Shown in pieces: positions 1 through 8,311 of a stretch of 35,416 bases of DNA. The notes below the pieces were generated by a model. It had not been told where the DNA came from and ran no database searches. It saw only the letters and a program-made list of their open reading frames with translations. Position 1 is the first letter of the stretch, and every line of letters starts with the position of its first letter. Origin of the DNA: an uncultured Chitinophagales bacterium (GTDB lineage Bacteria; Bacteroidota; Bacteroidia; Chitinophagales; Chitinophagaceae). Location: NCBI GenBank assembly GCA_946886475.1, contig CAMPIQ010000021.1, positions 1-35,416 of the forward strand. Direction: 5' to 3'. The translations under genes were made by a program, and so were the position numbers.

Positions 1-384
1 GCTTATACCGTAATTGCCATTTGGGACCCAACCTGCGGGCATTGTAAAGAAGTGATACCACAGCTCGACAGTGCCTATCATGCCAGATGGAAATCGCTTG
101 GATTGAAAATGTTTGGGCTGGCAAAAGAAACTGATGGAAAAAAATCTGACTGGACCACATTTATTAAAGACCACCGGTTGTTTGACTGGACGCATGTTTA
201 TTATTCCAAAGAAGAAGACGCTGCAAGGATCAATGCAGGTATTCCGGGTTATTCGCAACTGTATGATGTACAGAGTTTCCCTACCCTGTATCTGCTTGAT
301 CAGGATAAAAGGATCATTGGAAAAAAATTAACTGTAAACCAGATTGATGAGATACTGGCTTACAAAACAAAAACCAATAACTAA
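1..384 (+). CDS. Thioredoxin-like (TlpA/DUF5106-type) protein, C-terminal part
   Basis: The reading frame is open from the first base, so the gene begins before the window and only the last 127 residues are seen. The fragment starts inside a thioredoxin fold: a hydrophobic strand (YTVIAIWD) leads into the redox motif CGHC (bases 34-45), followed by a helix, and further on a cis-Pro-like segment SFPTLYLLD that is typical of the fold. This is the layout of periplasmic thiol-disulfide oxidoreductases of Bacteroidota, often fused to an N-terminal helical domain, which would lie outside. Two bases separate its stop from the next start, so it is co-transcribed with the parvulin gene; both would act on exported proteins. 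An internal ATG at 52 lies after the CxxC motif and is not the true start. Substrate unknown. Confidence 0.85.
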   Translation, partial: AYTVIAIWDPTCGHCKEVIPQLDSAYHARWKSLGLKMFGLAKETDGKKSDWTTFIKDHRLFDWTHVYYSKEEDAARINAGIPGYSQLYDVQSFPTLYLLDQDKRIIGKKLTVNQIDEILAYKTKTNN

Positions 385-386
385 CT

Positions 387-2321
387 ATGAAATTACTGGC
401 TACTGCTCTTCTTATGGTGCTTACCATCTCCCTAAAAGCACAGACAATTTTCAATTATGGTAATGACGCGGTTTCCAGAGAGGAATTTATGAGGGCCTGG
501 CATAAGAACAATACCGGTGAAAAATCTGAAAAGGCATTTCGCGAATACCTGGATCTATATATCAATTCAAGACTAAAGATCAAAGAGGCAAAAGAAAAAG
601 GTTATGATACGCTGCCTCAGATAGTAGCTGACCTTAACAACCTTCGCCAGCAGATACTTCCGGCTTACCTGGTGGACAAGGAAGCCACTAATAAACTTGT
701 GAATGAAGCTTTTGAAAGGTCGCAGAAAGATCTTCATATGGCCCATATTTTTATTTCAGCTTCCCCTGCAAATGGAACCGACCCAAAAAGAAAGAAAGCG
801 GAAGAGGCCCTGGAGGCAATCAGAAATGGAAAAGATTTTGAAGCAGTGGCGCGCCAGTACTCAGAAGATCCTTCTGTTCAGTCAAACGGAGGAGATATGG
901 GTTGGATCACGGTTTTTTCACTGCCCTATGAGCTTGAACATATCGCATATACAACACCGGTAGGAAGATATTCAGATATATTCCAGTCTTCTGCTGGTTA
1001 TCATATTTTAAAGAACCTTGGCGAAAGAAGAGCAAGGGGGAAAATGAAGGCTGCGCAGATCCTGCTGGCCTTTCCACCGGATGCTGATGAGAAAACCAGG
1101 GAAGAAATAAAAAACAGAGCCGACTCAGTATATATCCGGTTGCAGAAGGGTGATGATTTTGGCCAGCTCGCTGCCTTATTAAGCAACGATGTGGTTTCTG
1201 CTGCAGCCAATGGTCAAATGCAGGTATTTGGAATTGGTCAATATGATATCAGATTTGAGAATGCAGCATTTGAATTGAATTCAGACGGAGCCTATACAAA
1301 ACCGTTTCTCACGGGTTATGGGTATCATATAGTAAAAAGGATCAGCAAAACACCTCCTCCTGCAAAATTGAATGATGAATACCAGGTGGAACTGCAGGCA
1401 AAAGTGGAAATAAGCGACAGGATGAATAAGGTAAGGAGGGAACTCATTCGCAGTCAGATGAAGGATGTGAAGATCACAGGTCCGGCTTTTGACCATCAGA
1501 CATTGTGGGCATATTCCGACAGTGTGCTGAATTATCAGCCACCCGGCAAACCCATTCCAATTCAGGCTACCTCTGTTTTAATGCAGGTTGGTGATAAAAA
1601 AATAACTGCAGCAGACTGGATCAGTTTTGCCCAGGCCTTCCGGTATAAAACGGATGGTTCCGGATTAAAAACCTATTCACAGTTATTTGATGAATTTGTT
1701 GAAGCCCTTGCCATTGATTATTATCAGAATCACCTGGAAGATTTTAATGAAGAATTTGCAAGGCAATTGCAGGAATTCAAAGAAGGAAATTTGTTTTTTG
1801 AGATCATGCAAAAAGAAGTGTGGGGACCGGCGCAGACAGATACGGCATCTTTAAGGAAATTTTTTAATGAGAACAGATCAGGATATCACTGGAAGCCAGG
1901 GGCAGACGCCGTTGTGTTTTACGCAACAGATGAAGCATCGGCCAAAGAATTCAGGGACCAGCTCATTAAAGCTCCAGCAGAATGGAACAGGCTTACAGCC
2001 AGATTCAGTGATAATGTTGCTGCCGATTCTTCCAGATTTGAACTATCGCAAATTCCTAATCCATCTAAACAAAAATTAAAACCCGGTAGCATTACTTCAC
2101 TCCTTGTTAATAAGATGGATCAATCAACTTCATTTGCATATATCATCAGGCTACATAATAAAACAGAACCGAGGAGTTTTGAAGAAGCCAGGGGGATGGT
2201 GATCAATGACTATCAGGCGGAACTGGAAAAGAACTGGCTGGCGGAATTAAAAAAGAAATATCCGGTTAAGTTAAATACCGGTGTGATTGAGCAAATAGTA
2301 AAAGAAAAGAGCTACAGATAG
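387..2321 (+). CDS. Periplasmic peptidylprolyl isomerase with two parvulin domains
   Basis: A 644-aa exported protein. Residues 1-19 form a signal peptide ending in LKAQ. Residues 25-110 are a SurA-like helical region, followed by two PpiC/rotamase domains at about 115-214 (HMAHIFIS..., YSEDPSVQSNGGDMGW, GYHILK) and 221-318 (KAAQILLAF..., GYGYHIVKRI). The first has the canonical parvulin GGDMGW motif; the second is more divergent. The C-terminal half (about 400-644) is a second helical chaperone-like region. Role by family: folding of outer-membrane proteins in the periplasm. It is longer than E. coli SurA (428 aa) and closer to the long PpiD/PrsA-like isomerases of Bacteroidota. Start chosen at the ATG two bases after the preceding stop, directly giving the signal peptide. 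A second parvulin protein lies at 21460-22827. Confidence 0.9.
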   Translation: MKLLATALLMVLTISLKAQTIFNYGNDAVSREEFMRAWHKNNTGEKSEKAFREYLDLYINSRLKIKEAKEKGYDTLPQIVADLNNLRQQILPAYLVDKEATNKLVNEAFERSQKDLHMAHIFISASPANGTDPKRKKAEEALEAIRNGKDFEAVARQYSEDPSVQSNGGDMGWITVFSLPYELEHIAYTTPVGRYSDIFQSSAGYHILKNLGERRARGKMKAAQILLAFPPDADEKTREEIKNRADSVYIRLQKGDDFGQLAALLSNDVVSAAANGQMQVFGIGQYDIRFENAAFELNSDGAYTKPFLTGYGYHIVKRISKTPPPAKLNDEYQVELQAKVEISDRMNKVRRELIRSQMKDVKITGPAFDHQTLWAYSDSVLNYQPPGKPIPIQATSVLMQVGDKKITAADWISFAQAFRYKTDGSGLKTYSQLFDEFVEALAIDYYQNHLEDFNEEFARQLQEFKEGNLFFEIMQKEVWGPAQTDTASLRKFFNENRSGYHWKPGADAVVFYATDEASAKEFRDQLIKAPAEWNRLTARFSDNVAADSSRFELSQIPNPSKQKLKPGSITSLLVNKMDQSTSFAYIIRLHNKTEPRSFEEARGMVINDYQAELEKNWLAELKKKYPVKLNTGVIEQIVKEKSYR

Positions 2322-2462
2322 ATCCATAACTGAAATTTAATCCACGTGTGCCGGCAGCAACGCGTGCAGGCTTTATATTACAGAACATGTACTCCCTTTT
2401 CGTATATTGCTAACTGTAACAAAAGGACCATTCTTACAAATTACCAGCAAGATACCACAGTC

Positions 2463-2476
2463 AATTGCCAATAGCT
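2463..2476. repeat. Heptamer word pair, AATTGCC/AATAGCT
   Basis: Two 7-bp words in tandem, sharing AAT and GC, end five bases before the alkA-like start codon. The sequence ATTGCCAATAGC closely resembles the words at 27618-27628, 28282-28292 and 23287-23299 (the last two at stop codons). By itself this site would be chance; it is listed because it matches the other arrays. Confidence 0.35.
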
Positions 2477-2480
2477 TTTT

Positions 2481-3101
2481 ATGGATTACAAAACCCATCT
2501 TTCAACTGATAAGAAGCTTGCCAAATTTATCAATGGCCATGAAACATTTGAACTGAAATTTCACAGAAATATTTGTTTACGGTTATGCGCCTCCATCATG
2601 AGCCAGCAACTTTCAACAAAAGTTGCCAAGGTTATTTATCACCGGTTTCTTGATATTTATGAAGGCAAAGAACCTACCCCGGAACAAATTGCCAATACCC
2701 CATTTGATACATTAAGAGCAATTGGACTCAGCAATGCTAAAACCCAATACGTTCTGAATGTTGCTGAATTTGCCATTACCCATAAACTGGCGGATCAGAA
2801 ACTGAAAAAACTTAGTAATGAAGAGATCATTGAACTGCTGACCCGGATTAAAGGCGTGGGAAAATGGACAGTTGAAATGCTATTAATGTTTACACTGGGA
2901 AGGGAAGATGTTTTTGCAGTGGACGACTATGGTATTCAGGTGGCTATGAAAAAGATCTATAAAATTGATGACAGCAATAAAAAGGCTTTTAAAGACAAGA
3001 TGATACGTATTTCAGAAAAATGGTCACCGTACCGCACTTATGCCTGTCTACACCTTTGGCACTATAAGGATAATGCACCGGCACCGGTTTCAAAGAAATA
3101 A
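2481..3101 (+). CDS. DNA-3-methyladenine glycosylase II-like (HhH-GPD)
   Basis: A 206-aa base-excision repair enzyme that removes alkylated purines from DNA. The helix-hairpin-helix is at about residues 119-134 (LLTRIKGVGKWTVEML), followed by the catalytic aspartate region FAVDDYGIQ (Asp148/Asp149) as in AlkA-type members. The early SQQLS segment (41-45) is also characteristic of the AlkA branch. There is no C-terminal Cys4 cluster, so it is not an endonuclease III or MutY type. Length matches the compact AlkA-like proteins that lack the N-terminal domain of E. coli AlkA (282 aa). It starts at the only early ATG, 159 bases after the parvulin gene, so it may be a separate unit. Family assignment is firm; exact substrate range is not. 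Confidence 0.88.
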   Translation: MDYKTHLSTDKKLAKFINGHETFELKFHRNICLRLCASIMSQQLSTKVAKVIYHRFLDIYEGKEPTPEQIANTPFDTLRAIGLSNAKTQYVLNVAEFAITHKLADQKLKKLSNEEIIELLTRIKGVGKWTVEMLLMFTLGREDVFAVDDYGIQVAMKKIYKIDDSNKKAFKDKMIRISEKWSPYRTYACLHLWHYKDNAPAPVSKK

Positions 3102-3138
3102 AAACAGGCTAAAAAAACCCTGTAATATCATTGAGGTT

Positions 3139-3146
3139 TATTTTTG
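3139..3146 (+). promoter_or_regulatory. Putative Bacteroidota -7 box (TATTTTTG)
   Basis: Fits TAnnTTTG exactly and lies 75 bases before the ATG of the small gene at 3222. No clear TTG -33 element is seen at the expected distance, so this is a weak call. Confidence 0.35.
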
Positions 3147-3221
3147 CAGACACAGCACCATTATTATCCTACCTTTCTCCTATATCCGGACCCTGGTTAA
3201 TTGAAACAAAAATTCAAATTT

Positions 3222-3485
3222 ATGTCCAGGGATAACATCTTATCAAAAATTACCGAGGAAAAAAACCGGATGATCAATGAGGTCATTACCAACTTCCTGG
3301 GACATGCTCCAAACAAAGAAGATAAGAAACAATTCAACATCATCAACCAGCTTGGTGAAAGCATAGTTTATTATAAAGGTGAACTGATCTGCAGCATCAA
3401 GTATAAAACTGTAGAAGATAAAATTGCTTACGAAACACCGGAAGTTATCTTTTCAAAAGATGTTACCAGGAGAAAAGATTTTTGA
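3222..3485 (+). CDS. Small conserved-looking hypothetical protein (87 aa)
   Basis: A short soluble protein without signal peptide or membrane segment. The N-terminal half is charged and helical (KITEEKNRMINEV), the C-terminal half alternates hydrophobic and polar residues as in beta strands (ESIVYYKGELICSIKYKT). I do not recognise the family. The ATG at 3222 is chosen over an in-frame TTG at 3201 because the residues added by the TTG (KQKFKF) look like translated leader. A TAnnTTTG box at 3139-3146 could drive it. Codon use resembles the neighbours, and the frame is free of stops over its whole length with a sensible protein composition, so I believe it is a gene. Confidence 0.6.
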   Translation: MSRDNILSKITEEKNRMINEVITNFLGHAPNKEDKKQFNIINQLGESIVYYKGELICSIKYKTVEDKIAYETPEVIFSKDVTRRKDF

Positions 3486-3541
3486 TTGCCAAAGTCCCGG
3501 TTTGCAGATATTGCAAAATACAAATAGAATTCACGGGGAAT

Positions 3542-4660
3542 TTAAACGATTACTTTCTCTGCATTTCTTAAATAACTATCATCAATAACGGCGCCAAGTC
3601 CCGGAACTTCCGGAACATCAATGATGCCTTTGTCAAGGTATTTGATTCCACCTATCACAGGATCTTCGGTAAACATCAATGGAGTATCAAAATCGCAGTG
3701 GTGTATATGATCATTTGCCAGGGCGAGATGTGCTGATGCAGTCATACCTAATCTTGATTCCATAAATCCGCCTACCTGCATATGCATGCCTGCCCTTGCA
3801 CCCGCTTCGGCAATTTTCAGCCCCTTATAAAATCCGGATGATTTGCCCAGTTTGATATTGAACATCTGGCAGGCTTGTAATGAAATAAGTCTTTCTGCAT
3901 CATGATCGTCACCACAGCTTTCGTCCGCCATAATGGGAATTGGTGAAGCAGCGCTCACCTTACCAAGATCCATAAACCGGTATCTTGCAATGGGCTCTTC
4001 ACAATGTTCAATATTGTAAACGGCCAGTGCCTGTAAAACAGCTATTGCATTGTCTGCAGTTTGCCACCCCTGGTTAGCGTCAATTCTTAAAGGGTGAACA
4101 TTGCCTATTCCATCCCGGATGGCTTTTATCCGTTCAACATCTGTTTCCTTTGATTCACCCAGTTTTACTTTGATGGCGGGAAATCCTGCTTCTTTGAACC
4201 TGATGGCGTCAGCTTTCATTTTTGCAGGCGAACCAATGCTCACGGTCATATCCGTTTCCAGTTTTTTATTGTTGGTGCCACCAAGCAATTTATAAACAGG
4301 GATGCCTGCATGCTGCGCGGCAATATCATGAAGGGCTATATCAAAAGCGCTTTTGATGCTGGTATTTCCATAGATGGTTTTATCCATCACTTCCATACAG
4401 CCTGCAATATCCAGGGCATTGCTTCCTTTTAGAACTTTGGCAAAATACTGCGCTACTATAAAACAGGTATCAATGCTTTCTCCATTGATTGACATATAAG
4501 GACTGCATTCACCATAGCCCGTACAACCATCTGCTGTCCTGATGATCACGATCACATTCTGCACTTCATGAATAGGACCGAGCGAAATAACAAAGGGTTC
4601 TTTCAGTGGAATGAATAGTTTATATATCTCTATAGCCTGGATGACAGCACCTGTCTTCAT
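3542..4660 (-). CDS. Dipeptide epimerase (L-Ala-D/L-Glu epimerase type), enolase superfamily
   Basis: A 372-aa enzyme of the muconate-lactonizing subgroup. All catalytic landmarks are visible: the KxK acid/base pair Lys164/Lys166 (AIKVKLG), metal ligands Asp194 (RIDANQGW), Glu221 (CEEP) and Asp246 (ADES), the second acid/base Lys270 (NIKLGKSSG), and the DxD motif Asp323/Asp325 (HCDFDTP), which in dipeptide epimerases contacts the substrate amino group. Family role: epimerising the C-terminal residue of dipeptides, for example L-Ala-D-Glu from murein turnover. An in-frame ATG at 4693 would add 11 residues, but a TTTATTTG box (near -7 consensus) lies at 4675-4682 inside that extension, so 4660 is preferred. 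True dipeptide specificity in Bacteroidota members varies and cannot be read here. Confidence 0.88.
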   Translation of the reverse strand: MKTGAVIQAIEIYKLFIPLKEPFVISLGPIHEVQNVIVIIRTADGCTGYGECSPYMSINGESIDTCFIVAQYFAKVLKGSNALDIAGCMEVMDKTIYGNTSIKSAFDIALHDIAAQHAGIPVYKLLGGTNNKKLETDMTVSIGSPAKMKADAIRFKEAGFPAIKVKLGESKETDVERIKAIRDGIGNVHPLRIDANQGWQTADNAIAVLQALAVYNIEHCEEPIARYRFMDLGKVSAASPIPIMADESCGDDHDAERLISLQACQMFNIKLGKSSGFYKGLKIAEAGARAGMHMQVGGFMESRLGMTASAHLALANDHIHHCDFDTPLMFTEDPVIGGIKYLDKGIIDVPEVPGLGAVIDDSYLRNAEKVIV

Positions 4661-4756
4661 AAACAGTTTTTTGGCAAATAAAGTTAAAAGCAATCAACCT
4701 TAAACAATAAAAAGGGATTTTGCACGATTTATGGTTGTAAAATCTAAAGGCCTCTT

Positions 4757-5302
4757 ATGAAAAAGATACTCACGTTGTGTTGTGCTGCTGTATTGCTTTT
4801 ATCCTGTAAAAAAGATACGGATGCTTTACCTGAACCAACGCAAACCGGAGCCCATACTTTCGGTGCCAGACTGGATGGTAACTTTTGGGTTCCCGCAAAG
4901 TTTGGTATTGCGCCTACAGCGCCTATACTTGAAGCCAGGTATTCAGGTAATAATTCAGTAATTATCAATGCAAGGAATTTTTCAGAATCTCCCACTGAAA
5001 CTGAATTCGAGATCTGCCTTCGCAATGTAACCGAATCAGGAACGGGAGTCATCCTTCTCAATCAGCAAACCAATCCGTATCCACAGCAAACTGCCAGTTA
5101 TGGTTATTTCATTAAGAGAAGACTAATGCCTCTTGGCCAGTGGATCACCGGACCACAGCATACGGGCCAGGTTAACATCACCCGACTTGACACGGTAAAT
5201 CATTTCATTTCAGGAACCTTTCAATTTACAGCGGGTAGCATCAACAACAATGACCAGCCCATTGCAGTAACAGAAGGAAGATTTGATGTAAAAATTCAAT
5301 AA
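4757..5302 (+). CDS. Lipoprotein, DUF6252-like
   Basis: A 181-aa predicted lipoprotein. The N-terminus MKKILTLCCAAVLLLSC carries a type II signal with lipobox LLSC and a following KKD, so the protein is anchored at Cys17. The rest is beta-rich (TFGARLDGNFWVPAKFG..., ISGTFQFTAG..., VTEGRFDVKI), a pattern seen in the small Bacteroidota lipoproteins of the DUF6252 type; that assignment is from memory and should be taken as a resemblance. It converges with the beta-barrel gene, with only six bases between stops. Function unknown. Confidence 0.8.
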   Translation: MKKILTLCCAAVLLLSCKKDTDALPEPTQTGAHTFGARLDGNFWVPAKFGIAPTAPILEARYSGNNSVIINARNFSESPTETEFEICLRNVTESGTGVILLNQQTNPYPQQTASYGYFIKRRLMPLGQWITGPQHTGQVNITRLDTVNHFISGTFQFTAGSINNNDQPIAVTEGRFDVKIQ

Positions 5303-5308
5303 CCCGGA

Positions 5309-5983
5309 TCAAAAAAGAATACGCAATCCAAAGCCCAGCATGAAGGGCAAAGGAACATTGTCAGGATGATGTAAAACCGGTGAAGGATAATCTGATGCAG
5401 GGATCCATGTTCTGGCTTCACTGTAAATATAAAATCCCCCACTAACAGGATATTCAACACCAAGACCAAGGTCAAAGGTCAATCTTTTAAAGCCATGCTC
5501 ACCTGAAATGGGGGCAGGTGCCGGATTATATAATGAAGTATCCGGCACAGGTATAAAATTATTCTGGGCCTTTGTAAACATCAATCCAAATCCTGCAGTG
5601 CTATAAAAATTCCAGCTCATTTCATTGTCGTAGGCACCTTTGAAATAATGTTTCCATCCAATGGATACCTCCCGGTTGTACCAGGTGGACTTTACCCTGT
5701 AAACCTGGGATGAAGGGATGGTTGAAGGTAGTTTTGCTGTTGCCGTAAACAGGTTGCTGAACCTTCCCGGACTAAAATAACCAAGCCGTACAAATGCACT
5801 TTCCTTTTTACTGAAATTGATTTCAGCAATAACGGTCTGGCCTATTGCCCAGAATTTTTGTTCAGGACTGAAGTTGCGCATAACCGAAACATCAGTAGCA
5901 ATGCTGAACCCTGACTGGCTTATGGCCAGCAGGGAGATGGAAGTAAATAAAAAGGTCAGGGCATGTTTAATAAAGCCAGTCAT
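5309..5983 (-). CDS. Outer-membrane beta-barrel-like protein
   Basis: A 224-aa exported protein. Residues 1-22 look like a signal peptide (TFLFTSISLLAISQS). The mature part has alternating amphipathic strands with many aromatic residues (FVRLGYFSPG, REVSIGWKHYF, SWNFYSTAGFGLMF, FYIYSEARTWI) and ends in GFGLRILF, an aromatic C-terminal strand typical of small outer-membrane barrels. No specific family recognised. It lies downstream of the S46 peptidase gene on the same strand, with a hairpin terminator (6003-6033) between them and only about 20 bases between that hairpin and its ATG, so it either depends on read-through or has a promoter overlapping the terminator. Confidence 0.72.
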   Translation of the reverse strand: MTGFIKHALTFLFTSISLLAISQSGFSIATDVSVMRNFSPEQKFWAIGQTVIAEINFSKKESAFVRLGYFSPGRFSNLFTATAKLPSTIPSSQVYRVKSTWYNREVSIGWKHYFKGAYDNEMSWNFYSTAGFGLMFTKAQNNFIPVPDTSLYNPAPAPISGEHGFKRLTFDLGLGVEYPVSGGFYIYSEARTWIPASDYPSPVLHHPDNVPLPFMLGFGLRILF

Positions 5984-6002
5984 GATTGTATTGTAAAGAA
6001 AA

Positions 6003-6033
6003 CAAAAAAGCCGTCCCGAATTACGGAACGGCT
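6003..6033 (-). terminator. Rho-independent terminator after the S46 peptidase gene
   Basis: Inverted repeat 6009-6018 / 6024-6033 (AGCCGTCCCG and CGGAACGGCT on the + strand), nine of ten pairs matched, loop of five. Read on the reverse strand it is followed by six T. It sits 19 bases past the peptidase stop codon. Confidence 0.85.
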
Positions 6034-6051
6034 ACAATATTATTGAAGCAT

Positions 6052-8220
6052 TTATTTTCTAAGCGTCAATTCTTTTATGATATTATCCGCTCCTCCCAGT
6101 TTATCAATACACCACAATACATAACGGATATCAACGCAAATGGTTCTGTTCAGGTCTTTATCAAAAGCGATCTTATGACTGAGCGCTTCATAATTACCAT
6201 CAAAAGCCAATCCCAGTAATTCCCCATTTCCATTGATAACAGGTGAACCTGAATTGCCACCCGTAATATCATTGGTTGTGATAAAGCCTACTACCAGGTC
6301 GTTTCTTTTAGCATCCTTGTACTGGCCATAATCCTTTTGTTTTACTTTTTCAAGAAGGTCTGCAGGAAGATCAAATTCATAATCGCCCGGTTTGTATTTT
6401 TCCAACATGCCCTTCATAGTGGTTACATAATCATATTCAACTGCATCTCTTGGTTCGTACGGGGCTACCTTTCCATAACTAACCCGCATGGTGAATGTAG
6501 CATCAGGATACATTATTTTTTTAGGGTTCATTTCCATGATACCTTTCAGGTACAGGCGTCCCCAGTCATTATTCTTTGTAAGGAACTGCTGATAAAACGG
6601 AGCATACTTGGTACTATAATTTTTTACAAAAGTGCTGGCCAGGTTATAGGCCAGGTCCTGCTGCAACGTATTCGCATCCGGATTCTTAACAAAGGCATTC
6701 CATTTTTCATTATCCAGGATCATTGTATTCCCGAAGATGGCCTCTGCATATTTTTCATAGGTCTCTTCTTTATCAAGGCTTCCATATTCATTCCTGATGG
6801 CTGTAAACAAGCCCTGCGGATGTTGTTCATCGGGAACGTTCTTATAATACATCTGAAGAACAGAGGCCACTATTTTTTGATCGGAAGCCCTGTTGGTAGA
6901 AGCAAGGAAATTTTGTCTTTGTGCATCTGCGGCCTCCACTGCTCTTTTGATGTCGGCAGTTGAAGAACCAGGTCTTACCATTACATTTTCGATCTGCTGT
7001 AAGCTGGATGCAAATGCAAGCAACGGAGAACCAAAAATTCCTTCATTCATATATTGCCTGTGCAATGCATAGGGTCGCCATGCAGCATACGCGGCTTTGA
7101 GGTCAGTGAAAATATCTTTGTATTCCGGTTTATCTTTTGCCCATTTAATAAAAGCTTCCTCCGCTTTTCTTTTTTGTCCGTACACATCATATTTCAACAA
7201 CTGCTTGGTTTCACCATCATAGAATTTCCAGTAATTGGCAATACCTGCATAGCTGGAAGCCAGCTGTAATTTAACAGCAGGGTCATTCTTCATTTCCTCA
7301 AACATATATTTAAGCCGCATGTCGCGAAGCTGAACAAGCGTTGGATTGTTGATATCTGTTGCCAGCTGCACGCCATAAGAAGATTCGTAACGGTTGGTTC
7401 CTCCTGGATATCCCCAGATCATGGTAAAATCACCTTCCTTCACGCCTTTTAAAGAAACAGGCAGGTGCCATTTTGGTTTTAGCGGCACATTACTGGTGCT
7501 GAACCTGGCAGGACTGCCATCCGGTGCAGCATACACACGGAATACGGAAAAATCGCCTGTATGACGCGGCCATTCCCAGTTATCCGTATCTCCACCAAAT
7601 TTTCCAATAGATTCAGGAGGTGTTCCTACCAGACGAACATCCCTGTAACGCTGGTAAACAAAAGCTATATACTGGTTGCCCTTGAACAAAGGGCTTACCC
7701 TGGTTTCAATACTTTTAGAAGTATCACTCATTTCCGCATTGATCAGGGCCATTACCTGGCTCTGGCGTGCTGCCCTTTCCGCACCCGATAAACCCTTCAG
7801 AGAATCCATCACCCTTTTGGTAACATCATCAATCCTCAAAAGGAATTGAACCGACAGGGCTCCCCCGGGTATTTCTTCACCAAGGCTTTTGGCATAAAAT
7901 CCATTCTTCAGATAATTTTTCTCCACTGAACTGGCACCGGCAATTACACCATAACCACAATGATGATTGGTAAAAAGCAATCCTTTCGGACTAACGATCT
8001 CTCCGGTACATCCGCCACCAAAGATCACAATAGCATCCTTGAGAGAAGCCTTGTTGATACTATATAATTGTTCTTTGGAAAGCTTGAGGCCTTTCTTTAC
8101 CATGTCGTTGTATACCTGCTGGCCCAACAGCATAGGTAACCACATTCCTTCATCTGCAACCGCTTTAAATGCCAGTGAAACTACCAGCACAAATGCAATG
8201 ATTAGTTTTCTCATATTCAT
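6052..8220 (-). CDS. S46 family dipeptidyl-peptidase (DPP7-like)
   Basis: A 722-aa exported serine peptidase, the usual size for DPP7/DPP11. Signal peptide at residues 1-22, ending in FKAVA. The trypsin-like triad regions are clear: His in TNHHCGYG (86/87), Asp in GGDTDNWEWPRHTGDFS, and Ser in TGGNSGSPV near the C-terminus. The residue after FD in LLGLAFDGNYEA is Gly; DPP7-type enzymes (hydrophobic P1) have Gly here whereas DPP11 (Asp/Glu-specific) has Arg, so a DPP7-like preference is inferred. Function: removing dipeptides from the N-termini of oligopeptides in the periplasm. A second ATG two codons later (8214) is equally possible. A TACGTTTG box lies at 8237-8244 and a terminator follows. 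Confidence 0.95.
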   Translation of the reverse strand: MNMRKLIIAFVLVVSLAFKAVADEGMWLPMLLGQQVYNDMVKKGLKLSKEQLYSINKASLKDAIVIFGGGCTGEIVSPKGLLFTNHHCGYGVIAGASSVEKNYLKNGFYAKSLGEEIPGGALSVQFLLRIDDVTKRVMDSLKGLSGAERAARQSQVMALINAEMSDTSKSIETRVSPLFKGNQYIAFVYQRYRDVRLVGTPPESIGKFGGDTDNWEWPRHTGDFSVFRVYAAPDGSPARFSTSNVPLKPKWHLPVSLKGVKEGDFTMIWGYPGGTNRYESSYGVQLATDINNPTLVQLRDMRLKYMFEEMKNDPAVKLQLASSYAGIANYWKFYDGETKQLLKYDVYGQKRKAEEAFIKWAKDKPEYKDIFTDLKAAYAAWRPYALHRQYMNEGIFGSPLLAFASSLQQIENVMVRPGSSTADIKRAVEAADAQRQNFLASTNRASDQKIVASVLQMYYKNVPDEQHPQGLFTAIRNEYGSLDKEETYEKYAEAIFGNTMILDNEKWNAFVKNPDANTLQQDLAYNLASTFVKNYSTKYAPFYQQFLTKNNDWGRLYLKGIMEMNPKKIMYPDATFTMRVSYGKVAPYEPRDAVEYDYVTTMKGMLEKYKPGDYEFDLPADLLEKVKQKDYGQYKDAKRNDLVVGFITTNDITGGNSGSPVINGNGELLGLAFDGNYEALSHKIAFDKDLNRTICVDIRYVLWCIDKLGGADNIIKELTLRK

Positions 8221-8236
8221 AATTATTTAGCGAGGG

Positions 8237-8244
8237 CAAACGTA
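8237..8244 (-). promoter_or_regulatory. Putative -7 box for the S46 peptidase gene (TACGTTTG)
   Basis: Exact TAnnTTTG on the reverse strand, 16 bases before the ATG at 8220. The -33 TTG is not obvious. Confidence 0.5.
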
Positions 8245-8311
8245 CTTAAAAATTTGAGCATGCGATAAGATTAAAATCATTGTTGTATTTTGTTTGCCCT
8301 ATTATTTCATT

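Noticed and set aside
3113..3124. ACAGG/CCTGT pair after the DNA glycosylase gene as a terminator
   Set aside because: Only five pairs around an A-rich loop and no T-run on the + strand.
6337..6963. 208-aa open frame on the + strand
   Set aside because: Lies wholly inside the S46 peptidase gene on the other strand; Phe/Ile/His-rich and without motif.
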